From positions 1 to 54,913 of the forward strand of contig JBCDFC010000002.1 of assembly GCA_039178805.1 (NCBI GenBank): a DNA stretch of 54,913 nucleotides, read 5' to 3'. Position numbers and translations under genes: made by a program. This document shows positions 1 through 8,170 of this stretch, piece after piece. The DNA is from Thermohalobaculum sp039178805. GTDB taxonomy: Bacteria > Pseudomonadota > Alphaproteobacteria > Rhodobacterales > Rhodobacteraceae. Each line of letters starts with the position of its first letter. Position 1 is the stretch's first letter. A model generated the notes under the pieces. That model did not search any database, was not told where the DNA came from, and worked only from the letters and a program-made list of their open reading frames with translations.

Positions 1-2
1 AC

Positions 3-722
3 CAGGACGGCAAGTTGGGCGAGATTTTCATCGACATGCACAAGGAGGGCGCAGGCTTCCGGGCGATGATGAACAACTTCGCCATCGCGGTCTCCATCGG
101 CCTGCAATACGGCGTGCCGCTTGAGGAGTTCGTGGAGGCCTTCACCTTCACGCGCTTTGAGCCGGCGGGCCTTGTCCAGGGCAACGACTCGATCAAGAAC
201 GCGACCTCGATCCTCGACTACATCTTCCGCGAGCTGGCGGTGAGCTATCTCGACCGCACCGATCTTGCGCATGTAACGCCCGACGGCACCCGCTTCGACG
301 AGATCGGGGAGGGTGAGACGCCAAGCACACCGGCGACTGCGGCGCCGTCCGAGCCCGCGCATCCGGCCATCGCCGTCGTGCGCCAGGTCGCCTCGACCGG
401 GTACCTCAGGGGCCGCGCGCCGCAGCAGCTGGTGGAGCGGGAGTTCGTGATGCTGCCCGGCGGCAAATCGGTGAAGTCCGACAACCTCACGGGTGCAGCC
501 CTCGCCATGACGGCAGTCGAGACGGTGAGCCGAGCGCCAAGTGCGGAGGCGACGAGTGCGGCAGTCGGCCAGGCCTCCACCGCTGTGCTCGACCGCATCG
601 CGGAGGCCAGGATGAAGGGTTACGAAGGCGACGCCTGCGCTGAATGCGGCAACTTCACCCTCGTGCGTAACGGCACCTGCCTGAAATGCGACACCTGCGG
701 CGCCACGAGCGGATGTAGCTGA
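3..722 (+). CDS. nrdJ: Vitamin B12-dependent (class II) ribonucleotide reductase, C-terminal part
   Basis: The gene is cut by the window start; 239 codons of its 3' end are present and the frame is open to base 3. Class II reductases make deoxyribonucleotides with adenosylcobalamin as radical source. The visible part has the barrel-end segment typical of NrdJ (FRAMMNNFAIAVSIGLQYG, then EEFVEAFTFTRFEPAG and NDSIKNATSILDYIF). An alanine/proline-rich linker follows, then a cysteine-rich tail with CAEC and CLKCDTC, the usual place of the shuttle cysteines that re-reduce the active site. A weak hairpin without a T-run lies just after the stop. The assignment is by family resemblance and is strong; the start and catalytic core are outside the window. 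Confidence 0.93.
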   Translation, partial: QDGKLGEIFIDMHKEGAGFRAMMNNFAIAVSIGLQYGVPLEEFVEAFTFTRFEPAGLVQGNDSIKNATSILDYIFRELAVSYLDRTDLAHVTPDGTRFDEIGEGETPSTPATAAPSEPAHPAIAVVRQVASTGYLRGRAPQQLVEREFVMLPGGKSVKSDNLTGAALAMTAVETVSRAPSAEATSAAVGQASTAVLDRIAEARMKGYEGDACAECGNFTLVRNGTCLKCDTCGATSGCS

Positions 723-934
723 GAGGATCGGCGCCCACGGGCGCTCCCATCATCAGGGCCGCGGGCGAGGACCTGTCGAGCAGGGACAGAACAAGAAGCC
801 GCAACCTGATACTGCCGAGGGGTGCTCGCAAGGGCGCCCCTCACTTCGTTTGAGGTCGGCTCGGGTGTGGGCCAGGTGGGTGCCAAAGGGTGTCCCGGGG
901 GGGACTGGCGGGGGTCAGCGACCCGCCATGGGCT

Positions 935-1045
935 CTACGCTACGAAGCCCTCCACCATAAAAAGCAGAAGCACGGCAATCGTCACGCAAAGCCCACCGAT
1001 CACGAAAGACTTGAACCGCGTCCGGCCATCCGTCCCGTGCTGCAT
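935..1045 (-). CDS. Very small single-pass membrane protein (36 aa)
   Basis: I do not recognise a named family. The ATG at 1045-1043 is preceded by GGGATGGAG about 8 bases upstream, a good ribosome binding site. The 36 residues form a short charged N-terminus (MQHGTDGRTRFKSF), one hydrophobic helix (VIGGLCVTIAVLLLFMVEGF) and an immediate stop. A longer in-frame extension upstream has no binding site and looks non-coding. It lies on the same strand as the hydroxylase gene, 183 bases downstream of its stop. Small one-helix proteins of this kind are common as accessory subunits of membrane complexes, but nothing here shows a partner. Confidence 0.5.
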   Translation of the reverse strand: MQHGTDGRTRFKSFVIGGLCVTIAVLLLFMVEGFVA

Positions 1046-1228
1046 GGTTGTACTCCATCCCAAGCTTAACGCGCCGCAAACGTACTTCGCGCCTCGGGCA
1101 ATGGAAGCGAAAAACGCGGCAGCATGGGGCCGCCACGCCATTTTACAATCAATTCGCGATGAATGCGGACTGGTTGCAACGACTGCGTGCAATTGTACCG
1201 CCGATCGTCGTCGCACCGAACCTTGTCG

Positions 1229-2425
1229 CTAGCCCGTGCCCATGCCGATTTGCATGACCGCGCGCTTCAAGGGTGGCACGCCGGTCGTGGCGCCGAGGCC
1301 GAGGCGGCGGATGAACTGCACCGGCGCGAAGCGGCTTTGAACGAAGCGGTTGAGCACGTCCACGCCCAGCACCCGCGCGGTCACTTCAGGCATGCGGCGC
1401 CGGCTATAGCGTTGCAGCAGCGCATCCGATCCAATGTCTTCGCCGGCGGCCTTGGCCTCGGCAACGAGCGTCGCAAGGGCCTCCGCATCGACAAGGCTCA
1501 TATTCGCGCCTTGCGCGCCCGTTGGCGGCAGGACATGGGCGGGCTCGCCCACAAGCGCCATGCGCCGGCCGTACATCTTCGGCACGAGCTGCGAGACAAT
1601 GGGCCAGGACGCTCGCGGTCCTTCGAGCGTGAGCGGCCCGAAAAGGCCCATGGTGTCGGCCGTGAGCGCATTGCCGAGCGCCTCGTCGTCCAAGGCCATC
1701 AACCGGTTCATCCGCTCCGCATCGTCGAGCCAAACCACCGAGGAGCGGTGGTATCCGTCCCTGTCGGGCAGCGGCACTAGTACGAGCGGTCCGCCGGGTC
1801 GATGGATCTCGGTCGAGACACCGTCATGGGGCTCCGCATGCTGGACGATCAGCACAATCGCCCGTTGACCGTAGCGCCAGCGGCGGGCTCGGATACCGGC
1901 GGCATCGCGCAACCGGCTGTCCCGCCCATCCGCGGCGACCACCAACCGCGCCGAAACCTGCCGGCCGTCCGAAAGTCGCGCTATGGCACCGGCGCCCTGA
2001 CGGGTCGCCGCCTCGACGCTGACGCCTTCGAGGAGGCGCGACCGTGTCCCGCGCTTCAACACAGCCGACAGCGCTTGGCGCGCCGCTTCGTTGGGCACGT
2101 TGTAGCCGAACGGCGCCTCCCCGATATCGCGCGCCTTGAACGCCCCTTCGGAGCGGACGCGGGGCGGCGTGCCGGAGGCGTTTACGATCCGCATCTCCCA
2201 CAGCCCCTCAGCCTCGCGCTGCATCGCGGTCCAAGCCCCGGCAATGCGAAAGGTCTCGACAGCCGGCATCAGGAACGCAGTCGTGCGCCAGTCCTCGGGC
2301 CGCTCGCCCTCGGCCATCGGCTCGACGCAGGTGACGTCCAACCCTTCCGATGCAAGCCTCGCTGCGGCCGACAAACCGGCGATCCCGCCGCCTGCTACTA
2401 GGATATCCGTCTCGATCTTTTCCAT
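1229..2425 (-). CDS. UbiH/UbiF/COQ6-family FAD-dependent monooxygenase
   Basis: This 398-residue flavoprotein belongs to the group that hydroxylates ubiquinone precursors with NAD(P)H and O2. The Rossmann motif GGGIAG is at residues 12-17, the DG motif (VVAADGRDSR) near 162-171, and the C-terminal FAD motif around 291-315 reads LVGEPAHVLPPTGAQG where most relatives have GDAAH. Length fits the family. I chose the ATG at 2425 because the open frame extends 40 codons further into low-complexity sequence overlapping the divergent TAXI gene leader. It is divergent from the TRAP genes with a 134-base gap. Which ring position it hydroxylates cannot be read from sequence. Confidence 0.85.
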   Translation of the reverse strand: MEKIETDILVAGGGIAGLSAAARLASEGLDVTCVEPMAEGERPEDWRTTAFLMPAVETFRIAGAWTAMQREAEGLWEMRIVNASGTPPRVRSEGAFKARDIGEAPFGYNVPNEAARQALSAVLKRGTRSRLLEGVSVEAATRQGAGAIARLSDGRQVSARLVVAADGRDSRLRDAAGIRARRWRYGQRAIVLIVQHAEPHDGVSTEIHRPGGPLVLVPLPDRDGYHRSSVVWLDDAERMNRLMALDDEALGNALTADTMGLFGPLTLEGPRASWPIVSQLVPKMYGRRMALVGEPAHVLPPTGAQGANMSLVDAEALATLVAEAKAAGEDIGSDALLQRYSRRRMPEVTARVLGVDVLNRFVQSRFAPVQFIRRLGLGATTGVPPLKRAVMQIGMGTG

Positions 2426-2559
2426 GGATCTGAGGTAGGCCGACCTCCCCAACTGAGCAACGCGACAGACTGCACGCACCCTTGCAGCCGCGGGGGGCGG
2501 GAGACTAGCGTCTGGTGCGAGTAGTGACGGGCATGTGCCCGACAATCGGGAGTATCTTC

Positions 2560-3513
2560 ATGAAGCCCATCCGCTGTGCCCTGACCGCTGGCGCGCTTGC
2601 CCTTCTGAGCTTCGGCGCCTCGGCTGAGACGCGCGTTACGTTCAAATCGGCGAAATCGACGTCCTCCTACTACCAAATGTCGGTGCAAATCGCAGAAGCG
2701 ATGAAGGCCGGTACCGATGGCGAGATCATCGTCACCGTGGAGGAGAGCCAGGGCTCGGTGCAGAACGTCATGGAGACGCGGGCACGAGGCGGCGATTACG
2801 TTTTCACGACCCCACCGGTGCTGGTGCGCCTCGCCCAGGGTGGCAAGGCGATGTTCGAGGGCAAGGGCGATCCCGCCTTCGATGAGATCCGAGCCCTTTT
2901 TCCGATCCCGTCGCTTACGATGCATTTCGTCATGCGCGCCGATACGGGCGTGGAGAGCTTCGCGGATCTCGAAGGTAAGACGATCCTGCTGGGCAAGGGC
3001 TCCTTCGGCGCGCGCGAAGGCGAGAAATACCTCAAGCTCTTCGGGGTTGAGGATAAGGTCGCGATCGCGGATGTGGAGCTTTCGAACGCGGTGCCCGCGC
3101 TCACCAACGGGCAGATCGATGGCTTCGTGACCGCCGGGTCTTGGCCCGCGCCGAATGTGATCGAGGCTGCGGCCTCCACCGGTGTGACCGTGCTTTCGAT
3201 GAACGATGAGCAGATTGCGGAGACGAAGCGCACGAAGCTCGTGATCCCAGCCGGGACCTATGCGGGGCAGGACGAGGACATCGTCACCACCTCGCTCCCG
3301 GTGGTCGCCTATACGACGACCAAGATGGACGAGGCGACGGCTTATGAGCTGACCAAGACCTTCTGGGAGCAGAAGGGCAAGCTCGGCTCGGAGGCTGCGT
3401 GGTGGAACGGCGTCGAAGCCGATCTGCTCGCGAACATCACCGGCAAACTGCACCCGGGTGCCGTGCGTTACTATGAGGAAGCCGGCATCGCGCTGACCGA
3501 CGCGCAGAAGTGA
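2560..3513 (+). CDS. TAXI-family TRAP transporter solute-binding protein
   Basis: A 317-residue periplasmic substrate-binding protein. The N-terminal signal peptide (hydrophobic LTAGALALLSFG, then ASAE) should be cleaved near residue 22. The body has TAXI-family features: TFKSAKSTSSYYQMSVQIAE near the N-terminus, DLEGKTILLGKGSFGA in the middle and DGFVTAGSWP in the second lobe. The ATG at 2560 was chosen because it begins the signal peptide and has CGGGAG upstream; the frame extends 15 codons further without support. It ends 4 bases before the permease gene, so the two form one transport operon. The substrate is unknown; TAXI systems often take up dicarboxylates or amino acids. Confidence 0.92.
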   Translation: MKPIRCALTAGALALLSFGASAETRVTFKSAKSTSSYYQMSVQIAEAMKAGTDGEIIVTVEESQGSVQNVMETRARGGDYVFTTPPVLVRLAQGGKAMFEGKGDPAFDEIRALFPIPSLTMHFVMRADTGVESFADLEGKTILLGKGSFGAREGEKYLKLFGVEDKVAIADVELSNAVPALTNGQIDGFVTAGSWPAPNVIEAAASTGVTVLSMNDEQIAETKRTKLVIPAGTYAGQDEDIVTTSLPVVAYTTTKMDEATAYELTKTFWEQKGKLGSEAAWWNGVEADLLANITGKLHPGAVRYYEEAGIALTDAQK

Positions 3514-3517
3514 CCGG

Positions 3518-5338
3518 GTGACCGCTGGCAGAGACGCGTCCGGCGCCACGACAAGGACGGGCATGCTGGGCGCCAAGGCTGGCCGGCCCTGGGTCGTGCT
3601 CGGCCTCGTCGTGATCCTGTTCCATCTTGGGCTGACGTTCTCGGGCCTCGTGCCGAACCTCGTTGCCCGGCCGGTCCATATGGCGCTCGCGCTGCCCTTC
3701 GTGCTGGTGCTGGGGCAGCGGAGCGCTGTCGGTCGCCTCTCCGGCATCGTGCTTGCCGCGGTCGGGGTCGCTGCCTGCCTCTGGATCGTGGCGTCGGTGG
3801 ACGCGCTCGCCGATCAGTATGGGTTCATCGAGGGCGATTTTCAGACGGGTGCCGCGGTTGTGCTGCTCCTCGTCACGCTCGAGGCTGCGCGCCGCGCGAT
3901 CGGTTGGCCGCTGCCTCTCGTTGCCTTGTTGGCGCTCCTCTATGGGCTCTTCGGGCAGCACATCCCGGGTGAGTTCGGCCATTCTGGCACACCTCTGCCA
4001 AGCTTTCTCGGCACGCTGGTGATCGCGGAAGGGGGGCTTTGGGGCAGCCTCACGGGTGTCTCCGTCAACATCGTCGCGGTCTTCGTGATCTTCGGCGCAG
4101 TGCTGAATGCGGGCCAGGCGGGGCAGGGGTTCATGAACCTCGCGGCGGCGGCCGCCGGGCGGCTGTCGGGCGGGGCGGCGAAGGTTTCGGTGCTCTCCTC
4201 GGCGCTCTTCGGCTCGATCTCGGGTTCGGCCTCCGCCAATGTCGCCTCGACGGGTGCCATCACGCTGCCGGCGATGACGCGGCTCGGCTATCCCCGCAGG
4301 TTGGCGGGCGCGGTGGAGGCCGTGGCATCCTCGGGGGGGCAGATCATGCCGCCGCTCATGGGGGCCGGCGCCTTCGTGATGGTGGAGCTTACGCGCGTTC
4401 CCTACGAGGGGATCATGGCGGCGGCCCTCCTGCCAGCGCTCCTTTACTTCTTCGCCGTCTGGGTCGGGATCGACGCTTTCGCGAAGCGCAGTCCCCTGCC
4501 AGGGCTCTCGGCGGAGGATCGACCGCGGGGTCGGGATGTCGCGATCACCTCCGCCTTCTTCCTGGTGCCCTTCACGGTGCTGCTCGGCGCGATGTTCGGT
4601 GCAGGCTACACGCCGCAATACGCGGCTGTGCTCGCGACACTCGTCGCGGGGCTCCTGCTGCTGCCAGACCGAGCACTCCGCATCGATCCGCCCGAGGTGA
4701 TGGCGCGGATCGAGGCTGCCTGCCTCGCCGCAGGGCGGCAGGTGGCACTCATCGCGTCCATCATCCTCTGCGCCTCGATCGTGATCGGGGTCCTTTCGAT
4801 CACCGGGCTCGGCGTGAAGATCACGTCGCTGATCCTGTCGGGCTCGGGCGGTGCGCTTTGGCCTGCGCTGCTTCTCACGGCGCTCGCTTGCCTGGTCTTG
4901 GGCATGGAGGTGCCGACGACGGCGGCTTACGTGATCTGCGTCTCCGTCGCGGGCCCGGCGCTGATCGAGCTCGGGCTTGAGCCGCTGCAGGCGCATCTCT
5001 TCGTGTTCTGGTTCGCGCTTCTCTCCACGATCACGCCGCCTGTCTGCGGCGCGGTCTTCATCGCCGCAGGGATGGTGGGGGAGAACTGGCTGAGGGTCGC
5101 GCTCACGGCCATGGCGCTCGGGATCGGCCTCTACTTGATCCCCCTCGGCATGGTCGCGAACCCGACCGTCATCGCATTGGCCGAGACGCCCGGTGCTGCC
5201 CTCCTGGCGGCGGTGAAGATCGCTTTAGGGCTGGCTGCGATTAGCCACGCGGTGATTGGCGGCCATGGTGTGCCGTTGCGCGTGGTCCTGCTGTGGATCG
5301 GTCTCGGCGTGATCTTCTGGCCGATCGCCCTTGGCTGA
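3518..5338 (+). CDS. TRAP transporter permease, fused small and large (4TM/12TM) subunits
   Basis: A 606-residue multi-pass membrane protein in which the DctQ-like 4-helix and DctM-like 12-helix parts are one chain, the usual form for TAXI-type TRAP systems. Hydrophobic helices run from about residue 24 to the C-terminus, and the glycine-rich GSISGSASANVASTGAITLP segment and MGMEVPTTAAYVICV-like core are typical of the large subunit. The GTG at 3518 is 4 bases after the binding-protein stop. An ATG at 3563 has a better binding site (AAGGA, 5 bases away) and would remove 15 non-membrane residues, so it may be the real start. It is convergent with the next gene; a hairpin overlaps both stops. 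Confidence 0.92.
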   Translation: MTAGRDASGATTRTGMLGAKAGRPWVVLGLVVILFHLGLTFSGLVPNLVARPVHMALALPFVLVLGQRSAVGRLSGIVLAAVGVAACLWIVASVDALADQYGFIEGDFQTGAAVVLLLVTLEAARRAIGWPLPLVALLALLYGLFGQHIPGEFGHSGTPLPSFLGTLVIAEGGLWGSLTGVSVNIVAVFVIFGAVLNAGQAGQGFMNLAAAAAGRLSGGAAKVSVLSSALFGSISGSASANVASTGAITLPAMTRLGYPRRLAGAVEAVASSGGQIMPPLMGAGAFVMVELTRVPYEGIMAAALLPALLYFFAVWVGIDAFAKRSPLPGLSAEDRPRGRDVAITSAFFLVPFTVLLGAMFGAGYTPQYAAVLATLVAGLLLLPDRALRIDPPEVMARIEAACLAAGRQVALIASIILCASIVIGVLSITGLGVKITSLILSGSGGALWPALLLTALACLVLGMEVPTTAAYVICVSVAGPALIELGLEPLQAHLFVFWFALLSTITPPVCGAVFIAAGMVGENWLRVALTAMALGIGLYLIPLGMVANPTVIALAETPGAALLAAVKIALGLAAISHAVIGGHGVPLRVVLLWIGLGVIFWPIALG

Positions 5339-5358
5339 GCGCCCTCGGGTGAGCGCTC
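5337..5358. terminator. Hairpin at the convergent ends of the TRAP and NHase-like genes
   Basis: GAGCGC at 5337-5342 pairs with GCGCTC at 5353-5358 across a 10-base loop. It overlaps the stop codons of both convergent genes. There is no T-run on either strand, so it is at best a weak bidirectional terminator. Confidence 0.35.
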
Positions 5359-5722
5359 AATCCGCCTTCGGGCGCTGCGCCTCGCCATAGGTCTCGCCGC
5401 GGGCCGCCACATCGGCCATCCGGGCGTTCAGCTCTTCGATGCTGATCGCCCCCGTCTCGATCATGTTCTCCGTGACGGCGGCGACCCATCGCTCATAATA
5501 GGTCATGGTCTCGAACGCCTCCGGCCCCATGGACTCGAGCGCCCGGCGGAGGCCATCGACGGTGAAATGGCCCTTGGCGCTCAACAGCACCATCAGGGCA
5601 TCCACGCGCTTCTCCCAAAGCGCGTAGTCATGCTCGGCGGCGTCGATCTCGCCAGCGGTCCCGCCGCCCATGTCGTGCCAGCTTTGACCTGGCGGGCGAT
5701 GCGTCTCTGTGTTCTCGGTCAT
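5357..5722 (-). CDS. Orphan nitrile hydratase beta-subunit-like protein
   Basis: A 121-residue soluble protein resembling the N-terminal helical half of nitrile hydratase or thiocyanate hydrolase beta subunits. The visible points are HDMGGG near residue 16, W-E-K-R-V-D-A-L near 36, and MTYYERWVAAVTENMIETG near 74, matching the beta-subunit pattern of an HDMGG start, WE(R/K)RV and YYERW. The C-terminal SH3-like barrel is absent, so it is a short form. No alpha subunit with the metal-binding CxLCSC motif is present in the window. It is convergent with the TRAP permease and divergent from the DUF4399 gene. It could be an accessory or metallochaperone relative rather than an enzyme subunit. Confidence 0.7.
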   Translation of the reverse strand: MTENTETHRPPGQSWHDMGGGTAGEIDAAEHDYALWEKRVDALMVLLSAKGHFTVDGLRRALESMGPEAFETMTYYERWVAAVTENMIETGAISIEELNARMADVAARGETYGEAQRPKAD

Positions 5723-5746
5723 GGCGCGAGGCTATGCAGCCGGCGC

Positions 5747-5812
5747 CGCTCTCGCAAGCAGCAGGTAAAGGCTGTGTGCATGCAATGGCGCTAAGTTGAG
5801 CTTGCGAGAGCG
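5747..5812. repeat. Perfect 13-bp inverted repeat in a divergent intergenic gap
   Basis: CGCTCTCGCAAGC at 5747-5759 and its exact reverse complement GCTTGCGAGAGCG at 5800-5812 are separated by 40 bases. The pair lies between the divergent starts at 5722 (minus) and 5902 (plus). It could be a paired operator for a dimeric regulator, or a long-loop hairpin in the leader of either transcript. No regulator is encoded next to it. Confidence 0.6.
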
Positions 5813-5901
5813 CGGATGTTGGACCCGCCCCTGTCAGCCATATCGGTTCCGCACTAGCTTGCCGCTGCGGGAGGGACATCCCGACTACAGGAGGAGCAAG
5901 C

Positions 5902-6321
5902 ATGCGCATCACGATCGCCGCCACCATTGCCGCTTTTGTTGCCGTTGCGGCCCATGCGGAAAACACACCGTCGCCCGAGGGCGCGACGGCCTACTTCATC
6001 AATCTCGAAGACGGGGTAACCGTCAGCAACCCGGTCACCATTCGCTTTGGCGCGAAGGGTATCGGTATCGCTCCGGCGGGTGTGGAGTGGCCGGATACGG
6101 GCCATCATCACTTGATCATCAACGAAGCAATCGAAGGGGCCGAGTTGAACGAGCCGATCCCCGCGGACGATAATCACCGTCATTTCGGCGGCGGGCAGAC
6201 CGAGGTCACGTTGGATTTGCCGGCCGGCACCCATACGCTGCAGCTTGTGATGGGCGATCACGACCACATTCCGCATGAACCGCCGGTCATGTCCGAGCGC
6301 ATTACGGTGACGGTGAAGTAA
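5902..6321 (+). CDS. DUF4399-domain exported protein
   Basis: A 139-residue periplasmic protein. The signal peptide (MRITIAATIAAFVAVAAHA) should be cut after AHA at residue 19. The mature part carries the DUF4399 pattern: FINLEDGVTVSNPVTIRFG, then GHHHLIIN, DDNHRHFGGGQTEV and GDHDHIPHEPP. The many histidines suggest metal binding, but this is inference; the family has no established role. The ATG follows an excellent AGGAGGAG site. A strong hairpin lies 6 bases after the stop, so it is probably a single-gene transcript. Confidence 0.85.
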   Translation: MRITIAATIAAFVAVAAHAENTPSPEGATAYFINLEDGVTVSNPVTIRFGAKGIGIAPAGVEWPDTGHHHLIINEAIEGAELNEPIPADDNHRHFGGGQTEVTLDLPAGTHTLQLVMGDHDHIPHEPPVMSERITVTVK

Positions 6322-6326
6322 CCGGA

Positions 6327-6345
6327 ATGGCGGCTTTGCCGCCAT
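6327..6345 (+). terminator. Hairpin after the DUF4399 gene
   Basis: ATGGCGGC, loop TTT, GCCGCCAT: an 8-bp perfect stem beginning 6 bases after the stop at 6321. The T content after the stem is low (ACTCG), so termination strength is uncertain, but position and stem are typical. Confidence 0.5.
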
Positions 6346-6497
6346 ACTCGCCTCGCATCGGGCCCGACCTCTGGTCGAGCCCGGTGCTGCCTTTGGCTGT
6401 CATGAAGCGATACCCCCAACGCTCATCGGCGGCTTCCGGCTTCGTCGCGGGAGAAATTATTCGGCCGACATCGTAGGTGGATGAGCGAGACTTGAAG

Positions 6498-6516
6498 GCC
6501 CGGGCATGACCCGGGC
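6498..6516. terminator. GCCCGGG inverted repeat downstream of infC
   Basis: GCCCGGG, loop CATGA, CCCGGGC. The 7-bp perfect stem lies 69 bases beyond the infC stop on the minus strand and in the gap convergent with DUF4399. No good T-run follows on either strand. It also resembles the CCCGGG palindromes repeated in many alphaproteobacterial genomes, so it may be a repeat-family member acting as a transcript end. Confidence 0.4.
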
Positions 6517-6584
6517 AGTTGTGCGCTCATTCAGATCGATTGGCGCTGCGGAAGCCGCGGCGGGCGTCTCTGAATATGATCCGT

Positions 6585-7133
6585 TCAGATCTGCTTCTGA
6601 GGAGCGATGACCATCGTCATTTGACGGCCTTCGAGCTTCGGCATCGACTCGACCTTGCCGAGCTCCTCGATGTCGCCGGCCACCCGTTGCAGAAGATCCC
6701 GGCCCAGTTCCTGATGCGCCATTTCGCGCCCGCGGAACCGAAGCGTAACTTTGACCTTGTCGCCCTCGCCCAGGAACTTGTGCACCGATCGCATCTTCAC
6801 GTCGTAATCATGCGTGTCGATGTTCGGCCGGAATTTCACTTCCTTGACCTCGATGACCTTTTGCTTCTTCCGCGCCTCGGCCGCCTTCTTCTGCGTCTCG
6901 TATTTGAACTTGCCGAAGTCCATGATCTTGCAGACGGGCGGCGCGGCGTTCGGACTGATCTCAACGAGATCGAGCCCCACCTCCTCGGCCATCGCGACCC
7001 CTTCCTCGGGCCGGACGACGCCGACATTATCGCCATTCTCGTCGATGAGGCGGATTTGCGGGACGCGGATCGAGCGGTTCACGCGCGGGCCTGTCTCCCT
7101 GGTCGGCGGGGCATTGTGCGGTCTTCTGGCTAT
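6585..7133 (-). CDS. infC: Translation initiation factor IF-3, apparent AUA start
   Basis: IF-3 binds the 30S subunit, keeps it free of 50S and checks the initiator codon. The body is canonical: RVPQIRLIDENGDNVGVV, then DLVEISPNAAPPVCKIMDFG in the N-domain, a lysine-rich linker, and KVTLRFRGREMAHQELG in the C-domain. The usual alphaproteobacterial N-terminus (ARRPHNAPP, then RETGPRVN) is encoded upstream of the first conventional start (GTG at 7082). Reading back, the only plausible initiator before an in-frame TGA is ATA at 7133-7131, preceded by AGGAG with 8 bases spacing. That gives 182 residues. Rare non-AUG starts in infC let IF-3 repress its own translation, as with AUU in E. coli. If ATA is not used, the protein starts at 7082 with 165 residues. 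Confidence 0.93.
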   Translation of the reverse strand: MARRPHNAPPTRETGPRVNRSIRVPQIRLIDENGDNVGVVRPEEGVAMAEEVGLDLVEISPNAAPPVCKIMDFGKFKYETQKKAAEARKKQKVIEVKEVKFRPNIDTHDYDVKMRSVHKFLGEGDKVKVTLRFRGREMAHQELGRDLLQRVAGDIEELGKVESMPKLEGRQMTMVIAPQKQI

Positions 7134-7314
7134 GGCTCAGTCTCCTGTGAGGCGCCATGGGGCAAAACGGAAAGGCGGCCATCGGATAGCGATGCCGCCC
7201 TGTGGATGACTATACAGAAGGTTGTCGTCTGCCGGAAGGGGCCGAGCCCATCGCTGTGAGGAGTGTGGCCCCTGGCCGACGGCGGCGGCAGGACGCTCCC
7301 GTCATCTGGAGCCG

Positions 7315-8127
7315 TCACTCGAAGCTGCCGAGGGTGCGCTGGTTCGAGGTGAGGAACACCGACGGCTCGAGCGGCAGGCTGTTCATGTCGATGTCGAAAT
7401 CGGGCGTTGCCAGCCGGCGGATCGCGAAGACGTCGCCCATGCCGTTCAGAAAGGTCTGCATCGATCCAGGCCCGAAGGCATGCATCGGCAGCACGATCCG
7501 CGCCTTGAAGCGCTTCATCAGCCCGATCATGTCCTGCAAGTTCAGCGTATAGGTCCCGTCGACCGGTGCCATCACGATGTCGAGCCGACCGATCTGCGTG
7601 TGATGCAGATCCGAGAGCGTGTGGTGCAGATGGCCGAGATGGCCGATGCAGAGCCCCGCGACCTCGAAGATGAAGATCGAATTGCCATCGGCCTCCGGCG
7701 TTCCCCAGCCGCGGATGTCCGTGGTCACATTGCGCACGACCACATCATCGACTTCGAGATTGTGGCTCGCCGGTCCATCGCCGAGCGGGTTCCAGCCGCG
7801 CAGAACGTGGTCGATCGCCGGATCCGGAAAGTCGGTGTAATGCGTCTCATGCGCATGGTTCATGGTGACGACGTTCGGCAGGGACCCGCCATTGATCCCG
7901 AAATAGTCGGTGGCGATGACGACCCCTTGGGGCGTGGTGATGCGATAGGTCGAGTGGGCGACAAAGGCGATGTTCACCGTCTCGGCGCGCTCGGCCGAGA
8001 CCGGGCCGATCTGCGCGTAGCGCGCGCCTGGAATCGCATTCACGAAGGTCTGGCAGATGCTGGCGACCGCCGGCGTTGCGAGGAGCGTCGCGAGGGCGGT
8101 TAGGCAGGCGGCAAGACGGCGCGTCAT
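7315..8127 (-). CDS. Exported metallo-beta-lactamase-fold (UlaG-like) hydrolase
   Basis: A 270-residue protein with signal peptide (MTRRLAACLTALATLLATPA, then VAS) cleaved near residue 22. The body follows the metallo-beta-lactamase fold of the UlaG-like group: FVAHSTYRI, the metal motif NHAHETH, GHLGHLHHTL, and a C-terminal LPMHAFG histidine. The motif reads HxHxTH rather than HxHxDH, a variant seen in part of this superfamily. The ATG at 8127 begins the signal peptide; the open frame continues 43 codons upstream without support. It is 43 bases downstream of the VOC gene on the same strand. The substrate is unknown. Confidence 0.85.
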   Translation of the reverse strand: MTRRLAACLTALATLLATPAVASICQTFVNAIPGARYAQIGPVSAERAETVNIAFVAHSTYRITTPQGVVIATDYFGINGGSLPNVVTMNHAHETHYTDFPDPAIDHVLRGWNPLGDGPASHNLEVDDVVVRNVTTDIRGWGTPEADGNSIFIFEVAGLCIGHLGHLHHTLSDLHHTQIGRLDIVMAPVDGTYTLNLQDMIGLMKRFKARIVLPMHAFGPGSMQTFLNGMGDVFAIRRLATPDFDIDMNSLPLEPSVFLTSNQRTLGSFE

Positions 8128-8170
8128 CGAACGGCTCCTGATCCAAGGGGGCGCTGCGGCCCGTTCATGA

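Noticed and set aside
822..1232. 136-codon plus-strand frame after nrdJ
   Set aside because: No binding site, no domain, and it overlaps the better supported small minus-strand gene.
3437..4996. 519-codon open frame on the minus strand opposite the TRAP permease
   Set aside because: It mirrors the codon pattern of the permease on the other strand, has no binding site or family resemblance, and is very rich in Arg, His, Asp and Glu as expected for a shadow in GC-rich DNA.
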